This document shows, piece by piece, positions 1-6,255 of a stretch of DNA of 11,589 nt. The notes beneath the pieces were generated by a model that searched no databases, had not been told where the DNA came from, and worked only from the letters and a program-made list of their open reading frames with translations. Made by a program: the position numbers and the translations under genes. The DNA is from Nitrospirota bacterium (GTDB taxonomy: Bacteria > Nitrospirota > 9FT-COMBO-42-15 > HDB-SIOI813): positions 1 through 11,589 of the forward strand of contig JACRGZ010000009.1 in NCBI GenBank assembly GCA_016234155.1, in the 5' to 3' direction. The first letter of the stretch is position 1. Each line of letters starts with the position of its first letter.

Positions 1-151
1 AAAAAACATATAACAAGAAATGAATAATGAAAATTTGCCTCAAAGAACTAAAAGAGACGCAAAAAAACACTTAAACATTTTTCATTTTTTGTTTAGTGTT
101 ATTCATTATCATTAAGTTATTCAATATGCTGAGTAGTTACGAGGGGGCTTA
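1..151. other. AT-rich leader upstream of purD
   Basis: No gene is visible here. The stretch is strongly AT-rich and contains an imperfect inverted repeat: AACACTTAAACA at 66-77 pairs with TGTTTAGTGTT at 90-100 with one bulge, around a T-rich loop. A purine-rich Shine-Dalgarno (GAGGGGG, about 141-147) precedes the purD ATG at 152. A sigma70-like pair (TTCATT near 102, TATGCT near 125, 17-nt spacer) matches the consensus poorly and is not called separately. I saw no purine riboswitch fold. Confidence 0.5.
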
Positions 152-1429
152 ATGAAAGTCTTGGTCATAGGCAGCGGGGGCAGGGAGCATGTCCTTGTAT
201 GGAAGATTGCCCGGAGTAGATGTGCAGGCAAGATCTATTGTGCCCCGGGTAACGCAGGTATTGCAAAGATTGCCGAATGTATACCAATTTCCAACGATGA
301 TATTCAATCCCTGCTGTCATTTGCCCATAAAGAGAAGGTTGGATTAACTGTAGTGGGGCCTGAAGCGCCTCTTGCCCTGGGTATTGCTGATACCTTCAGG
401 AAAGAAGGGCTCAGGATATTTGGCCCCAGTGGAAATGCCGCTCAAATAGAGGCAAGTAAGACGTTTGCAAAAGGACTTATGCAAAGATATGGGATACCTA
501 CTGCTGATGCAGGGATATTTACTGATGTGGACACGGCATCTGAATATATTAAGGAAAAGGGGGCTCCTATAGTAGTAAAGGCTAATGGTCTTGCGGCAGG
601 CAAGGGTGTGGTTATAGCATCTTCCGAAGATGAGGCAATCAATACTGTAAGGATGATGATGGTCGAGAGGGTATTTGGAGAGGCAGGGAAACAGGTTATA
701 ATAGAGGAATGGTTGGAAGGTGAGGAGGCTTCATTCCTTGTCTTTACTGACGGAAAGAGTGTGGTCCAGATGCCGCCGTCTCAAGACCATAAGAGGGTTT
801 TTGATGGAGATACAGGACCGAATACCGGCGGCATGGGCGCTTACTCACCGGTACCGGCAATAAGCAGGGATATACAGGATAGGATTATGAATGACATAGT
901 AGTGCCAACGATAAACGGACTTGCTAATGAAGGATGTCCGTATGAAGGAGTTCTATATACAGGTATTATGCTGACACAGTGCGGCCCTAAGGTGCTTGAA
1001 TATAACTGCCGGTTTGGGGACCCTGAGGCACAGCCGCTCCTGATGAGGCTGCAGTCAGACATAGTGGAGATAATGGAGGCTGTAATTGATAAGAGACTTG
1101 ACGGTTCTGCTGTAAGATGGGACGATAAGGCGTCTGTATGTGTAGTAATAGCCTCTGCCGGGTATCCTGACAAATATCAAAAGGGGGAGGTAATAACAGG
1201 GTTGGAAGAGGTTGATAAGATGAATGATGTTGTGGTCTATCATGCCGGAACAACCCTGCACGATGAACGTATCGTCACAGCAGGAGGCCGGGTGCTTGGT
1301 GTGACTGCACTCGGAGATGACCTGAAAGACGCCATCGAGAGGGCATACGATGCAGTGGGGAAGATACACTTTAATGGGATGCATTATAGGAGGGACATTG
1401 GGCAGAGGGGGATAAGGGCTATAGGTTAG
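152..1429 (+). CDS. purD: Phosphoribosylamine-glycine ligase (GAR synthetase)
   Basis: This cytosolic ATP-grasp enzyme joins glycine to 5-phosphoribosylamine, giving GAR, the second step of de novo purine synthesis. At 425 residues it is full length. The N-domain opens with the family signature GSGGREH (residues 8-14), then APGNAG (31-36) and VVGPEAPL (67-74). The ATP-grasp part shows KANGLAAGKGV (143-153), IEEWLEGEEAS (184-194), the SQDHKR stretch (210-215) and TGPNTGGMGAYSP (221-233). The metal and ATP site EYNCRFGDPEAQ is at 283-294. The ATG at 152 follows a GAGGGGG ribosome site, and the protein starts directly with the Rossmann-like strand, so the start is secure. purE follows after a repeat-filled gap. 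The stop codon TAG shares its last two bases with the first AGTGCGG heptamer downstream. Confidence 0.97.
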   Translation: MKVLVIGSGGREHVLVWKIARSRCAGKIYCAPGNAGIAKIAECIPISNDDIQSLLSFAHKEKVGLTVVGPEAPLALGIADTFRKEGLRIFGPSGNAAQIEASKTFAKGLMQRYGIPTADAGIFTDVDTASEYIKEKGAPIVVKANGLAAGKGVVIASSEDEAINTVRMMMVERVFGEAGKQVIIEEWLEGEEASFLVFTDGKSVVQMPPSQDHKRVFDGDTGPNTGGMGAYSPVPAISRDIQDRIMNDIVVPTINGLANEGCPYEGVLYTGIMLTQCGPKVLEYNCRFGDPEAQPLLMRLQSDIVEIMEAVIDKRLDGSAVRWDDKASVCVVIASAGYPDKYQKGEVITGLEEVDKMNDVVVYHAGTTLHDERIVTAGGRVLGVTALGDDLKDAIERAYDAVGKIHFNGMHYRRDIGQRGIRAIG

Positions 1430-1453
1430 TGCGGAGTGCGGAATTTGGAGTGC
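1428..1453. repeat. AGTGCGG heptamer repeat, short array
   Basis: Two perfect AGTGCGG units (1428-1434, 1435-1441), one diverged AATTTGG unit (1442-1448) and a partial AGTGC run straight into the next hairpin. The first unit begins inside the purD stop codon. The same heptamer forms a longer array inside the octanoyltransferase gene at 6531-6600. Confidence 0.8.
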
Positions 1454-1476
1454 AAAATCTCCTGATTTTGCATGCA
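1447..1476. repeat. GGAGTGCAA hairpin family, copy 1
   Basis: The segment starts with GGAGTGCAA, forms a 9-bp stem (TGCAAAATC 1451-1459 with GATTTTGCA 1464-1472, loop TCCT) and ends TTGCATGCA. It shares its flanks and loop core (CTCC) with the copy at 2068-2097, but the variable part of the stem differs on both arms while pairing is kept. Confidence 0.75.
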
Positions 1477-1488
1477 GAGTGCGGAGAC

Positions 1489-1518
1489 GTAGGGACAGAC
1501 CTTAAGGTCTGTCCCTAC
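1489..1518. repeat. Perfect 30-bp palindrome between purD and purE
   Basis: GTAGGGACAGACCTT (1489-1503) is followed immediately by its exact reverse complement AAGGTCTGTCCCTAC (1504-1518). There is no U-run after it, so it is not a standard intrinsic terminator. It lies about 23 nt before the purE ribosome site, so it would put a strong hairpin or cruciform in the purD-purE spacer. It resembles dispersed REP-like palindromes. Confidence 0.85.
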
Positions 1519-1552
1519 AGGCTACGGTATAGTGAACTGTGGAGGTTGGAGG

Positions 1553-2047
1553 ATGCGTAGGCCGTTAGTAGCTATAGTTATGGGGAGTGAATCTGATATG
1601 CCGGTTATGAACGAGGCAATCAGAGTGTTAGATCTGTTTAAAGTTCCATATGAATTGAGGGTAGCTTCGGCACATCGCAGTCCCAAACTGGTCCATGAGT
1701 TTGCAGAGGGGGCGGAAAAGGCAGGAGTTGAAGTAATCATTGCGGGCGCCGGAGGTGCAGCACATCTACCCGGCGTAATAGCTGCAGAGACGGTACTGCC
1801 GGTGATAGGTGTACCTATCGACTCATCCCCCATGAAGGGATTCGATTCCCTTCTGTCCATAGTGCAAATGCCGGGTGGTGTACCTGTGGCAACCATGGGG
1901 ATTGGAATTGCCGGCGCTAAAAATGCTGCAATACTTGCGATCCAGATACTATCAAGAAAAGACCCGGCACTTTTAAAACAACTAAAAAATTATAAAAATG
2001 ATATGGCTGAGGCTATAGAGAAAAAGATAAAAAAACAAGGAGCATGA
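1553..2047 (+). CDS. purE: N5-carboxyaminoimidazole ribonucleotide mutase (class I PurE)
   Basis: PurE converts N5-CAIR to CAIR in de novo purine synthesis and works as an octamer in the cytosol. Class I features are present: GSESD (residues 11-15, phosphate-binding loop), SAHRSP (39-44, with catalytic His41), AGAGGAAHLPG (64-74), and the SLLSIVQMPGGVPVAT block (99-114) followed by AGAKNAAILA (120-129). At 164 residues it matches the usual length. I chose the ATG at 1553 over the in-frame GTG at 1532 because GGAGG at 1541-1545 sits 7 nt before it and because the 7-residue GTG extension has no family counterpart. No purK partner is visible in the window, though this class normally uses the PurK product. 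The gene is separated from purD by about 120 bases of repeats. Confidence 0.96.
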   Translation: MRRPLVAIVMGSESDMPVMNEAIRVLDLFKVPYELRVASAHRSPKLVHEFAEGAEKAGVEVIIAGAGGAAHLPGVIAAETVLPVIGVPIDSSPMKGFDSLLSIVQMPGGVPVATMGIGIAGAKNAAILAIQILSRKDPALLKQLKNYKNDMAEAIEKKIKKQGA

Positions 2048-2066
2048 AAATTAACCATAGAGGGTA

Positions 2067-2120
2067 TGGAGTGCAACGACTCCAGTCGTTGCATGCAAAG
2101 TCAGGAGACTTTGCACTCCA
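2067..2120. repeat. Three-way-junction palindrome (GGAGTGCAA family, copy 2)
   Basis: The outer arms TGGAGTGCA (2067-2075) and TGCACTCCA (2112-2120) are exact reverse complements. Inside lie two further hairpins: TGCAACGACT (2072-2081) with AGTCGTTGCA (2084-2093), and TGCAAAGTC (2094-2102) with GACTTTGCA (2107-2115). The DNA or RNA could fold as a long single hairpin or as a cloverleaf-like junction. It fills most of the purE-yrdC spacer. Confidence 0.85.
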
Positions 2121-2138
2121 GAAGTTTAGTATTTTCAG

Positions 2139-2795
2139 ATGAAAATAATCAAGATAGACCAGCATAAACCTGACCCTGCAGCAGTAGCAGAGACAGCAGA
2201 ATTATTAAAATCCGGCGCTGTTATAGCCTTCCCCACAGACACATTTTACGGACTTGGGGCAGATATTTCAAATGAAGGCGCAATAAGAAGGATATACTCG
2301 ATAAAAGGAAGGGGATATAATAAGCCAATACTTATCCTTATATCTGACAGGAAAGAACTTGCATCTTTAATCTCCAACAAAGATATACCGACAACTGCCT
2401 GTAGCCTCATGGATTCATTCTGGCCTGGACCACTGACAATCGTGTTTTATGCAACAGGATCACTCTCAGCGCTTCTTACTGCATCTACCGGGAAGATTGG
2501 AATTCGATTACCTGACCATGAGTTCTGTAGAAAACTTATAGAAAAACTTGAAGGACCGATAACTGCGACAAGTGCAAATGTGTCAGGAGAACCAAGCCTT
2601 AATAACCCTAACGATGTGTTAAATGCTATAGGAGACAGAATTGACGTGCTGGTAGATGGGGGGATTACTAAGGGATGGCTTGAGTCTACAGTAGTTGATG
2701 TTACTGGGGAAAAGCCTGTAATCTTAAGGGAAGGTGCCATATCATCTGTTGATATCAGCACGGTTATAAATCAAAGGTTAAAAATCAAAATGTAA
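2139..2795 (+). CDS. L-threonylcarbamoyladenylate synthase (Sua5/YrdC/TsaC family)
   Basis: The enzyme makes threonylcarbamoyl-AMP from threonine, bicarbonate and ATP, the first step of t6A formation at position 37 of ANN-decoding tRNAs. At 218 residues it is the short form with only the YrdC domain and no Sua5 C-terminal domain. Visible motifs are FPTDTFYGLGAD (31-42), the KGRGYNKPI loop (56-64), WPGPLT (95-100), TGKIGIRLPDH (117-127), SANVSGEP (145-152), ESTVVDV (182-188) and LREGAIS (196-202). No clear Shine-Dalgarno precedes the ATG at 2139, but the N-terminus fits the family. The last residues (NQRLKIKM, about 211-218) are read from the left arm of an AT-rich inverted repeat starting near 2768, so the tail is probably repeat-derived. 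It appears downstream of purDE but not tightly coupled to it. Confidence 0.93.
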   Translation: MKIIKIDQHKPDPAAVAETAELLKSGAVIAFPTDTFYGLGADISNEGAIRRIYSIKGRGYNKPILILISDRKELASLISNKDIPTTACSLMDSFWPGPLTIVFYATGSLSALLTASTGKIGIRLPDHEFCRKLIEKLEGPITATSANVSGEPSLNNPNDVLNAIGDRIDVLVDGGITKGWLESTVVDVTGEKPVILREGAISSVDISTVINQRLKIKM

Positions 2796-2873
2796 AATTA
2801 CAGAGCAAAATTAAAAAAGTGAGATATCTTTTTACATTTTTATTTGTCATTTTAATTTTTGACCTTTGATTTT
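2768..2873. repeat. AT-rich long inverted repeat 1
   Basis: The left arm AAATCAAAGGTTAAAAAT (2768-2785) matches the reverse complement of the right arm at 2855-2872 at 17 of 18 bases; further weaker pairing continues inward to a palindromic centre AGATATCT (2822-2829). The left arm overlaps the end of the upstream CDS, and the right arm ends 27 bases before the glycosyltransferase start. It belongs with the repeats at 3846-3975 and 5009-5096 by sequence style and position. Confidence 0.75.
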
Positions 2874-2899
2874 TGATTTTTACTATAGGGAGTCAGGTT

Positions 2900-3838
2900 T
2901 TGAAGCTTATAGTCCAGATACCATGCCTTAATGAAGAAAATGCTCTGCCTGTTACGGTAAGAGATATCCCCCGCAAGATTCAGGGAATCGATGCAGTTGA
3001 AATACTTGTAATTGATGATGGCAGCACGGACAGGACATCTCAGGTAGCCAGGGAGTGCGGCGTTGAGCATATAATAAGATTCAATGTTAACCAGGGACTT
3101 GCAAAGAGCTTCATGGCAGGATTACAGACTGCCGTACATCTCGGCGCTGATATTATAGTGAACACTGATGCTGACAACCAGTATTGCGGAAATGACATCC
3201 CAAAGCTGATACAGCCGATTATTGATGGCAAGGCAGACATTGTAATCGGTGATAGAGAGGTGGAGAGTATCAGACATTTTTCGACCTCAAAGAAGTTCCT
3301 GCAAAAATTAGGAAGCTGGGTTGTAAGAGTAGCCTCAGACACACGGATACCTGATGCCGCAAGCGGATTCAGGGCCTACAGTCGTGAAGCGGCTATGCGG
3401 ACTAATATAGTCTCCGGGTATACCTACACACTTGAAAGCATTATACAGGCAGGCCATAACCGTCTTGCAATAACCCATATCCCTGTGAGGACAAATCCAC
3501 AGATGCGGGAGTCGAGGCTTATATCAAGCATAAGTAGTTATCTTGTAAGGTCTGCTTCCACTATCATCAGGACGTATGCAATGTATCGGCCACTCAAGTT
3601 CTTCTTCACGATAGGGATAATAGTATTTTCAGCAGGCATACTTATATCCATAAGGTACGTGTATTACATGCTCCTAGGTGAAGGGGCCGGGCATGTCCAG
3701 TCCATCATACTGGCGGCAATACTAATGATGCTCGGCTTTCAGACTATTGTCATAGGCCTGATATCCGATCTTATCGCCGCAAACCGGAGGCTGAGTGAAG
3801 AGATAGTTTACAGGGTAAGGAAGATGGATAGGGAGTAG
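2900..3838 (+). CDS. GT2 family glycosyltransferase, membrane-anchored (DPM1/polyprenyl-phosphate type)
   Basis: The predicted role is transfer of a sugar from a nucleotide donor, probably to a polyprenyl phosphate or a lipid-linked glycan at the inner face of the cytoplasmic membrane. The GT-A fold begins at once (VQIPCLNEE, residues 5-13). VIDDGSTDRT (37-46) binds the nucleotide, the DAD motif (90-92, in NTDADNQY) binds metal, and ASGFRAYSREA (154-164) is typical of this subfamily. Two hydrophobic segments near 233-256 and 267-293 should be membrane helices, leaving a short basic tail. I chose the TTG at 2900 because AGGGAG (about 2887-2892) sits 7 nt before it; an upstream in-frame TTG at 2873 lies in the repeat arm and lacks a ribosome site. 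With 312 residues it seems complete. The donor and acceptor cannot be told from sequence. It heads a sugar-nucleotide block with the next two genes. Confidence 0.88.
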   Translation: MKLIVQIPCLNEENALPVTVRDIPRKIQGIDAVEILVIDDGSTDRTSQVARECGVEHIIRFNVNQGLAKSFMAGLQTAVHLGADIIVNTDADNQYCGNDIPKLIQPIIDGKADIVIGDREVESIRHFSTSKKFLQKLGSWVVRVASDTRIPDAASGFRAYSREAAMRTNIVSGYTYTLESIIQAGHNRLAITHIPVRTNPQMRESRLISSISSYLVRSASTIIRTYAMYRPLKFFFTIGIIVFSAGILISIRYVYYMLLGEGAGHVQSIILAAILMMLGFQTIVIGLISDLIAANRRLSEEIVYRVRKMDRE

Positions 3839-3845
3839 GTAAGGA

Positions 3846-3975
3846 AAATCAAATATCAAAAATCAAAATGACACGACCCACTTCGTGGGTACCCCGAATT
3901 CAAAATTAGGAAATGTAAAAGAGATAAATTCTTTTTACATTTTGACTTGTCATTTTGATTTTTGATTTTTGATTT
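3846..3975. repeat. AT-rich long inverted repeat 2 with embedded hairpin
   Basis: The arms at 3846-3873 and 3948-3975 are reverse complements at 27 of 28 bases. A small GC-rich hairpin, ACCCAC-TTC-GTGGGT (3876-3890), sits just inside the left arm. The element spans nearly the whole gap between the glycosyltransferase stop and the first codons of the truncated dehydrogenase, so the repeat edge and the gene truncation coincide within about 15-20 bases. Confidence 0.85.
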
Positions 3976-3989
3976 GGGGTTATTTTCAG

Positions 3990-4985
3990 ATGAACCGTCA
4001 TGAGCCAGGGCTCACAACTATGGAAATAGCTAAACATCTAAGACCGGGCCAGCTTGTATCCCTTGAGTCTACCACTTATCCCGGGACAACTGAGGAAATC
4101 GTTTTGCCATTGCTTGAAGGAAAGGGGCTTAAGGCAGGGAAGGACTTTTTCCTCGTCTTTTCTCCGGAGAGAGAGGACCCTGGCCGGGCGGATTTTACTA
4201 CAAAAGATATCCCAAAGATAGTAGGGGGCGTAACTAAAAGATGTCTTATGCTCGGGACTGCACTTTACTCCCGAATCGTAGAGAAGGTTATACCCGTCTC
4301 ATCAACTAAGGTGGCTGAGATGTCGAAGCTTCTTGAAAATATATATAGATGTGTAAATATAGCCCTCGTCAATGAACTGAAGATGCTATGTAACAGGATG
4401 GGTATAGATATATGGGAGGTCATTGAGGCATCCAGGACAAAGCATTTCGGCTTTCAGGCCTTTTACCCTGGTCCTGGCCTCGGGGGCCACTGCATTCCTG
4501 TTGACCCATTTTACTTAACATGGAAGGCAAAGGAGTATGACTTTGTAACGAAGTTTATAGAGCTTGCAGGTGAGATCAATACTAACATGCCTTATTATGT
4601 CATACAAAGGACGATGGAGGTTTTGAACGGACGGGGCAAGACACTGAAGGATGCAAAAATCCTTGTCCTCGGGATTGCCTATAAAAAAGATGTAGATGAT
4701 ATAAGGGAATCACCCTCACTGGAACTTATAAGGCTTTTGAAGGAGAAGGGGGCGGTTGTCAATTACAATGACCCTTTTATCCCTGTTGCTGTAAGTCATA
4801 GAAGGAGGTTTAAGATGACCTCTGCAGAATTAACCGTGGAGACCCTTAAGGGTTATGACTGCGTCCTTATTGCAACGGATCACTCTGTCTATGATTATAA
4901 GTGGATAGTAGAGAATAGTAACCTTGTAATAGATACAAGGAATGCGACTGCAGGGATAAAGAGTGAAAAGATAGCAAAGGCATGA
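3990..4985 (+). CDS. 5'-truncated nucleotide-sugar 6-dehydrogenase (UDP-HexNAc/UDP-Glc dehydrogenase family), probable pseudogene
   Basis: Family members oxidise UDP-sugars at C6 to uronic acids using NAD+. They have about 430 residues and start with a GxGYVG Rossmann domain. This frame codes only 331 residues from the ATG at 3990 (or 338 from a TTG at 3969). Its first residues, NRHEPGL..EIAKHLRPGQL, correspond to a point about 100 residues into normal homologues. What remains looks healthy: ESTTYPGTTEE, FSPERED, PKIVGGVTK, the central helix VAEMSKLLENIYRCVNIALVNEL, the active-site Cys in GPGLGGHCIPVDPF (about residue 168), and a C-terminal domain with VLGIAYKKDVDDIRESPS. The NAD-binding motif is absent upstream in any frame; the 130 bases before it are inverted repeat 2. 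No Shine-Dalgarno precedes the start. It may be a recent pseudogene, since the frame is still open and conserved, or an assembly deletion. The neighbouring 4-epimerase suggests a UDP-GlcNAc/UDP-GalNAc dehydrogenase (WbpO/TviB-like role). Confidence 0.85.
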   Translation: MNRHEPGLTTMEIAKHLRPGQLVSLESTTYPGTTEEIVLPLLEGKGLKAGKDFFLVFSPEREDPGRADFTTKDIPKIVGGVTKRCLMLGTALYSRIVEKVIPVSSTKVAEMSKLLENIYRCVNIALVNELKMLCNRMGIDIWEVIEASRTKHFGFQAFYPGPGLGGHCIPVDPFYLTWKAKEYDFVTKFIELAGEINTNMPYYVIQRTMEVLNGRGKTLKDAKILVLGIAYKKDVDDIRESPSLELIRLLKEKGAVVNYNDPFIPVAVSHRRRFKMTSAELTVETLKGYDCVLIATDHSVYDYKWIVENSNLVIDTRNATAGIKSEKIAKA

Positions 4986-5008
4986 CCTCTTGGTTATGGA
5001 GATGTAGT

Positions 5009-5096
5009 AAATTCAAAATGCAAAAAGCAAAATGTAAAATTACAAAGCAAAATTTAAAATTTAGAACTGCAATTTTGCATTTTTAATTTTGAATTT
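5009..5096. repeat. AT-rich long inverted repeat 3
   Basis: The left arm begins AAATTCAAAATGCAAAA (5009-5025). The right arm (5073-5096) reads TTTTGCAT..ATTTTGAATTT and pairs with it when a short A/T bulge is allowed. It lies between the dehydrogenase stop and the epimerase start and ends 10 bases before the epimerase ATG, leaving no ribosome site there. Confidence 0.65.
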
Positions 5097-5106
5097 TAAA
5101 TTTATC

Positions 5107-6120
5107 ATGGATACTTATCTCGTCACAGGCGGTGCAGGTTTTATAGGGTCTAATATTGTAGATACCCTGCTTAAACAGGGCTCTCAAGTCCGCATCCTCG
5201 ATAATTTCTCCACAGGCAAAAGGGCAAATATAGAGTCACTGATAAAACGTCACTCATTAAACCCCGGCAGTGATTATATATTTCTTAAACCTGATGAGTC
5301 ACACAAATTATCAGACAAGAATATACGTCTATCAGTCATTGAAGGTGACCTTCGTGATATTGATACATGCAGGATGGCTGCAGCCGGCGTATCCTATGTC
5401 TTACATCAGGGGGCTATACCCTCAGTGCCCCGGTCTATATCTGATCCTGTTACGACAAATGAGGCAAATATAAAGGGGACGCTTAACATGCTGATAGCCT
5501 CGAGGGACGAGTGTGTTAAAAGGTTTGTTTTTGCATCATCCTCCTCTGTATATGGAGATACACCCACACTGCCAAAGGTAGAAACCATGCCGGCTTCTCC
5601 GCTGTCTCCTTATGCATTGAGCAAGCTCACAGGGGAAATTTACTCGTTGCTCTTCTATAGACTCTATGGCCTCTCTACAGTCTCTCTAAGGTACTTCAAT
5701 GTCTTCGGTCCCGGACAAGATCCGGCGTCCCAGTATGCGGCAGTAATACCACGGTTTATTACAGCGCTGCTTGCCGGAAATGCCCCGACTATATACGGTG
5801 ATGGTGAACAATCAAGGGATTTTACATATATTGGGGATTGTGTAAAGGCAAATCTCCTGTCATGCAACGCTGAAGGTGTGTCAGGAAAGGTCTTCAACAT
5901 TGCCTGCGGAAGGATGACGACCGTCAATGAGCTTTTTCAAAAGATGCGGGATATGGCAGGAGACTCTGTTGAACCTGAGTATGTGGAGGCAAGACCTGGT
6001 GATGTGAAACATTCTCTTGCAGATATTGCTATGGCACGTGAGATATTAAAATATGCCCCGGAATTCAATATAGACGAGGGTCTTAAAATAACAGTTGAGT
6101 GGTTTAAGAAGAATTTATAA
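5107..6120 (+). CDS. UDP-N-acetylglucosamine/UDP-glucose 4-epimerase (extended SDR, WbpP/TviC-like)
   Basis: The enzyme should interconvert the C4 epimers of a UDP-hexose(amine) with tightly bound NAD+, feeding surface polysaccharide synthesis. The NAD motif GGAGFIGSN is at residues 8-16. Asp32 in ILDNFSTG (30-37) fits ribose binding. EGDLRD (79-84), ASSSSVYG (143-150) and the catalytic pair Tyr169/Lys173 in SPYALSK follow, then LRYFNVFGPGQDP (194-206) and the late DVKHSLADI segment. Similarity to Pseudomonas WbpP over VLHQ..SVPRS..DP and LRYFNVFG..QDP..YAAVIP is recognisable by eye and points to N-acetylated sugars. The ATG at 5107 is the best start because MDTYLVTGGAGFIGSN begins at the usual distance from the first strand; an upstream TTG at 5089 lies in the repeat arm. 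No Shine-Dalgarno is visible. Length is 337 residues. Before the MITE insertion downstream, its stop probably overlapped the convergent lipM-like gene by six bases. Confidence 0.92.
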   Translation: MDTYLVTGGAGFIGSNIVDTLLKQGSQVRILDNFSTGKRANIESLIKRHSLNPGSDYIFLKPDESHKLSDKNIRLSVIEGDLRDIDTCRMAAAGVSYVLHQGAIPSVPRSISDPVTTNEANIKGTLNMLIASRDECVKRFVFASSSSVYGDTPTLPKVETMPASPLSPYALSKLTGEIYSLLFYRLYGLSTVSLRYFNVFGPGQDPASQYAAVIPRFITALLAGNAPTIYGDGEQSRDFTYIGDCVKANLLSCNAEGVSGKVFNIACGRMTTVNELFQKMRDMAGDSVEPEYVEARPGDVKHSLADIAMAREILKYAPEFNIDEGLKITVEWFKKNL

Positions 6121-6125
6121 CATGG

Positions 6126-6255
6126 GAGGCTCTTGCAAAAGTCTATGTCATCCCCGAAATCTTCTATCGGGGATATGATTTTCTGTAATAAAACACTAGA
6201 TTCCCGCTAAAACCATGCGGGAATGACAACATTTTTATACTTTTGCAAGAGCCTC
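6126..6255. mobile_element. MITE-like element, copy 1 (130 bp)
   Basis: The ends are terminal inverted repeats: GAGGCTCTTGCAAAAGT at 6126-6142 and its reverse complement ending at 6255. A perfect 4-bp direct repeat ATGG flanks the element (6122-6125 and 6256-6259), as expected of a target-site duplication. Inside are two smaller hairpins built on TCCCCGA/TCGGGGA and ATTCCCGC/GCGGGAAT. There is no coding capacity of its own, so it would need a transposase elsewhere. Its sequence supplies the last codons and stop of the minus-strand octanoyltransferase. It is nearly identical to the reverse complement of copy 2 at 8147-8296, apart from about 20 bases missing in one internal hairpin. Confidence 0.9.

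Noticed and set aside
1..151. Purine riboswitch ahead of purD
   Set aside because: No three-way junction with the conserved aptamer core could be traced; the only structure is a weak AT-rich inverted repeat.
1532..1552. Seven-codon N-terminal extension of PurE from a GTG
   Set aside because: The GGAGG ribosome site lies inside this extension, 7 nt before the ATG at 1553.
1522..1896. Minus-strand open frame of 124 codons opposite purE
   Set aside because: It is a composition shadow of the GGA/GCA-rich purE sequence; purE motifs fix the coding strand.
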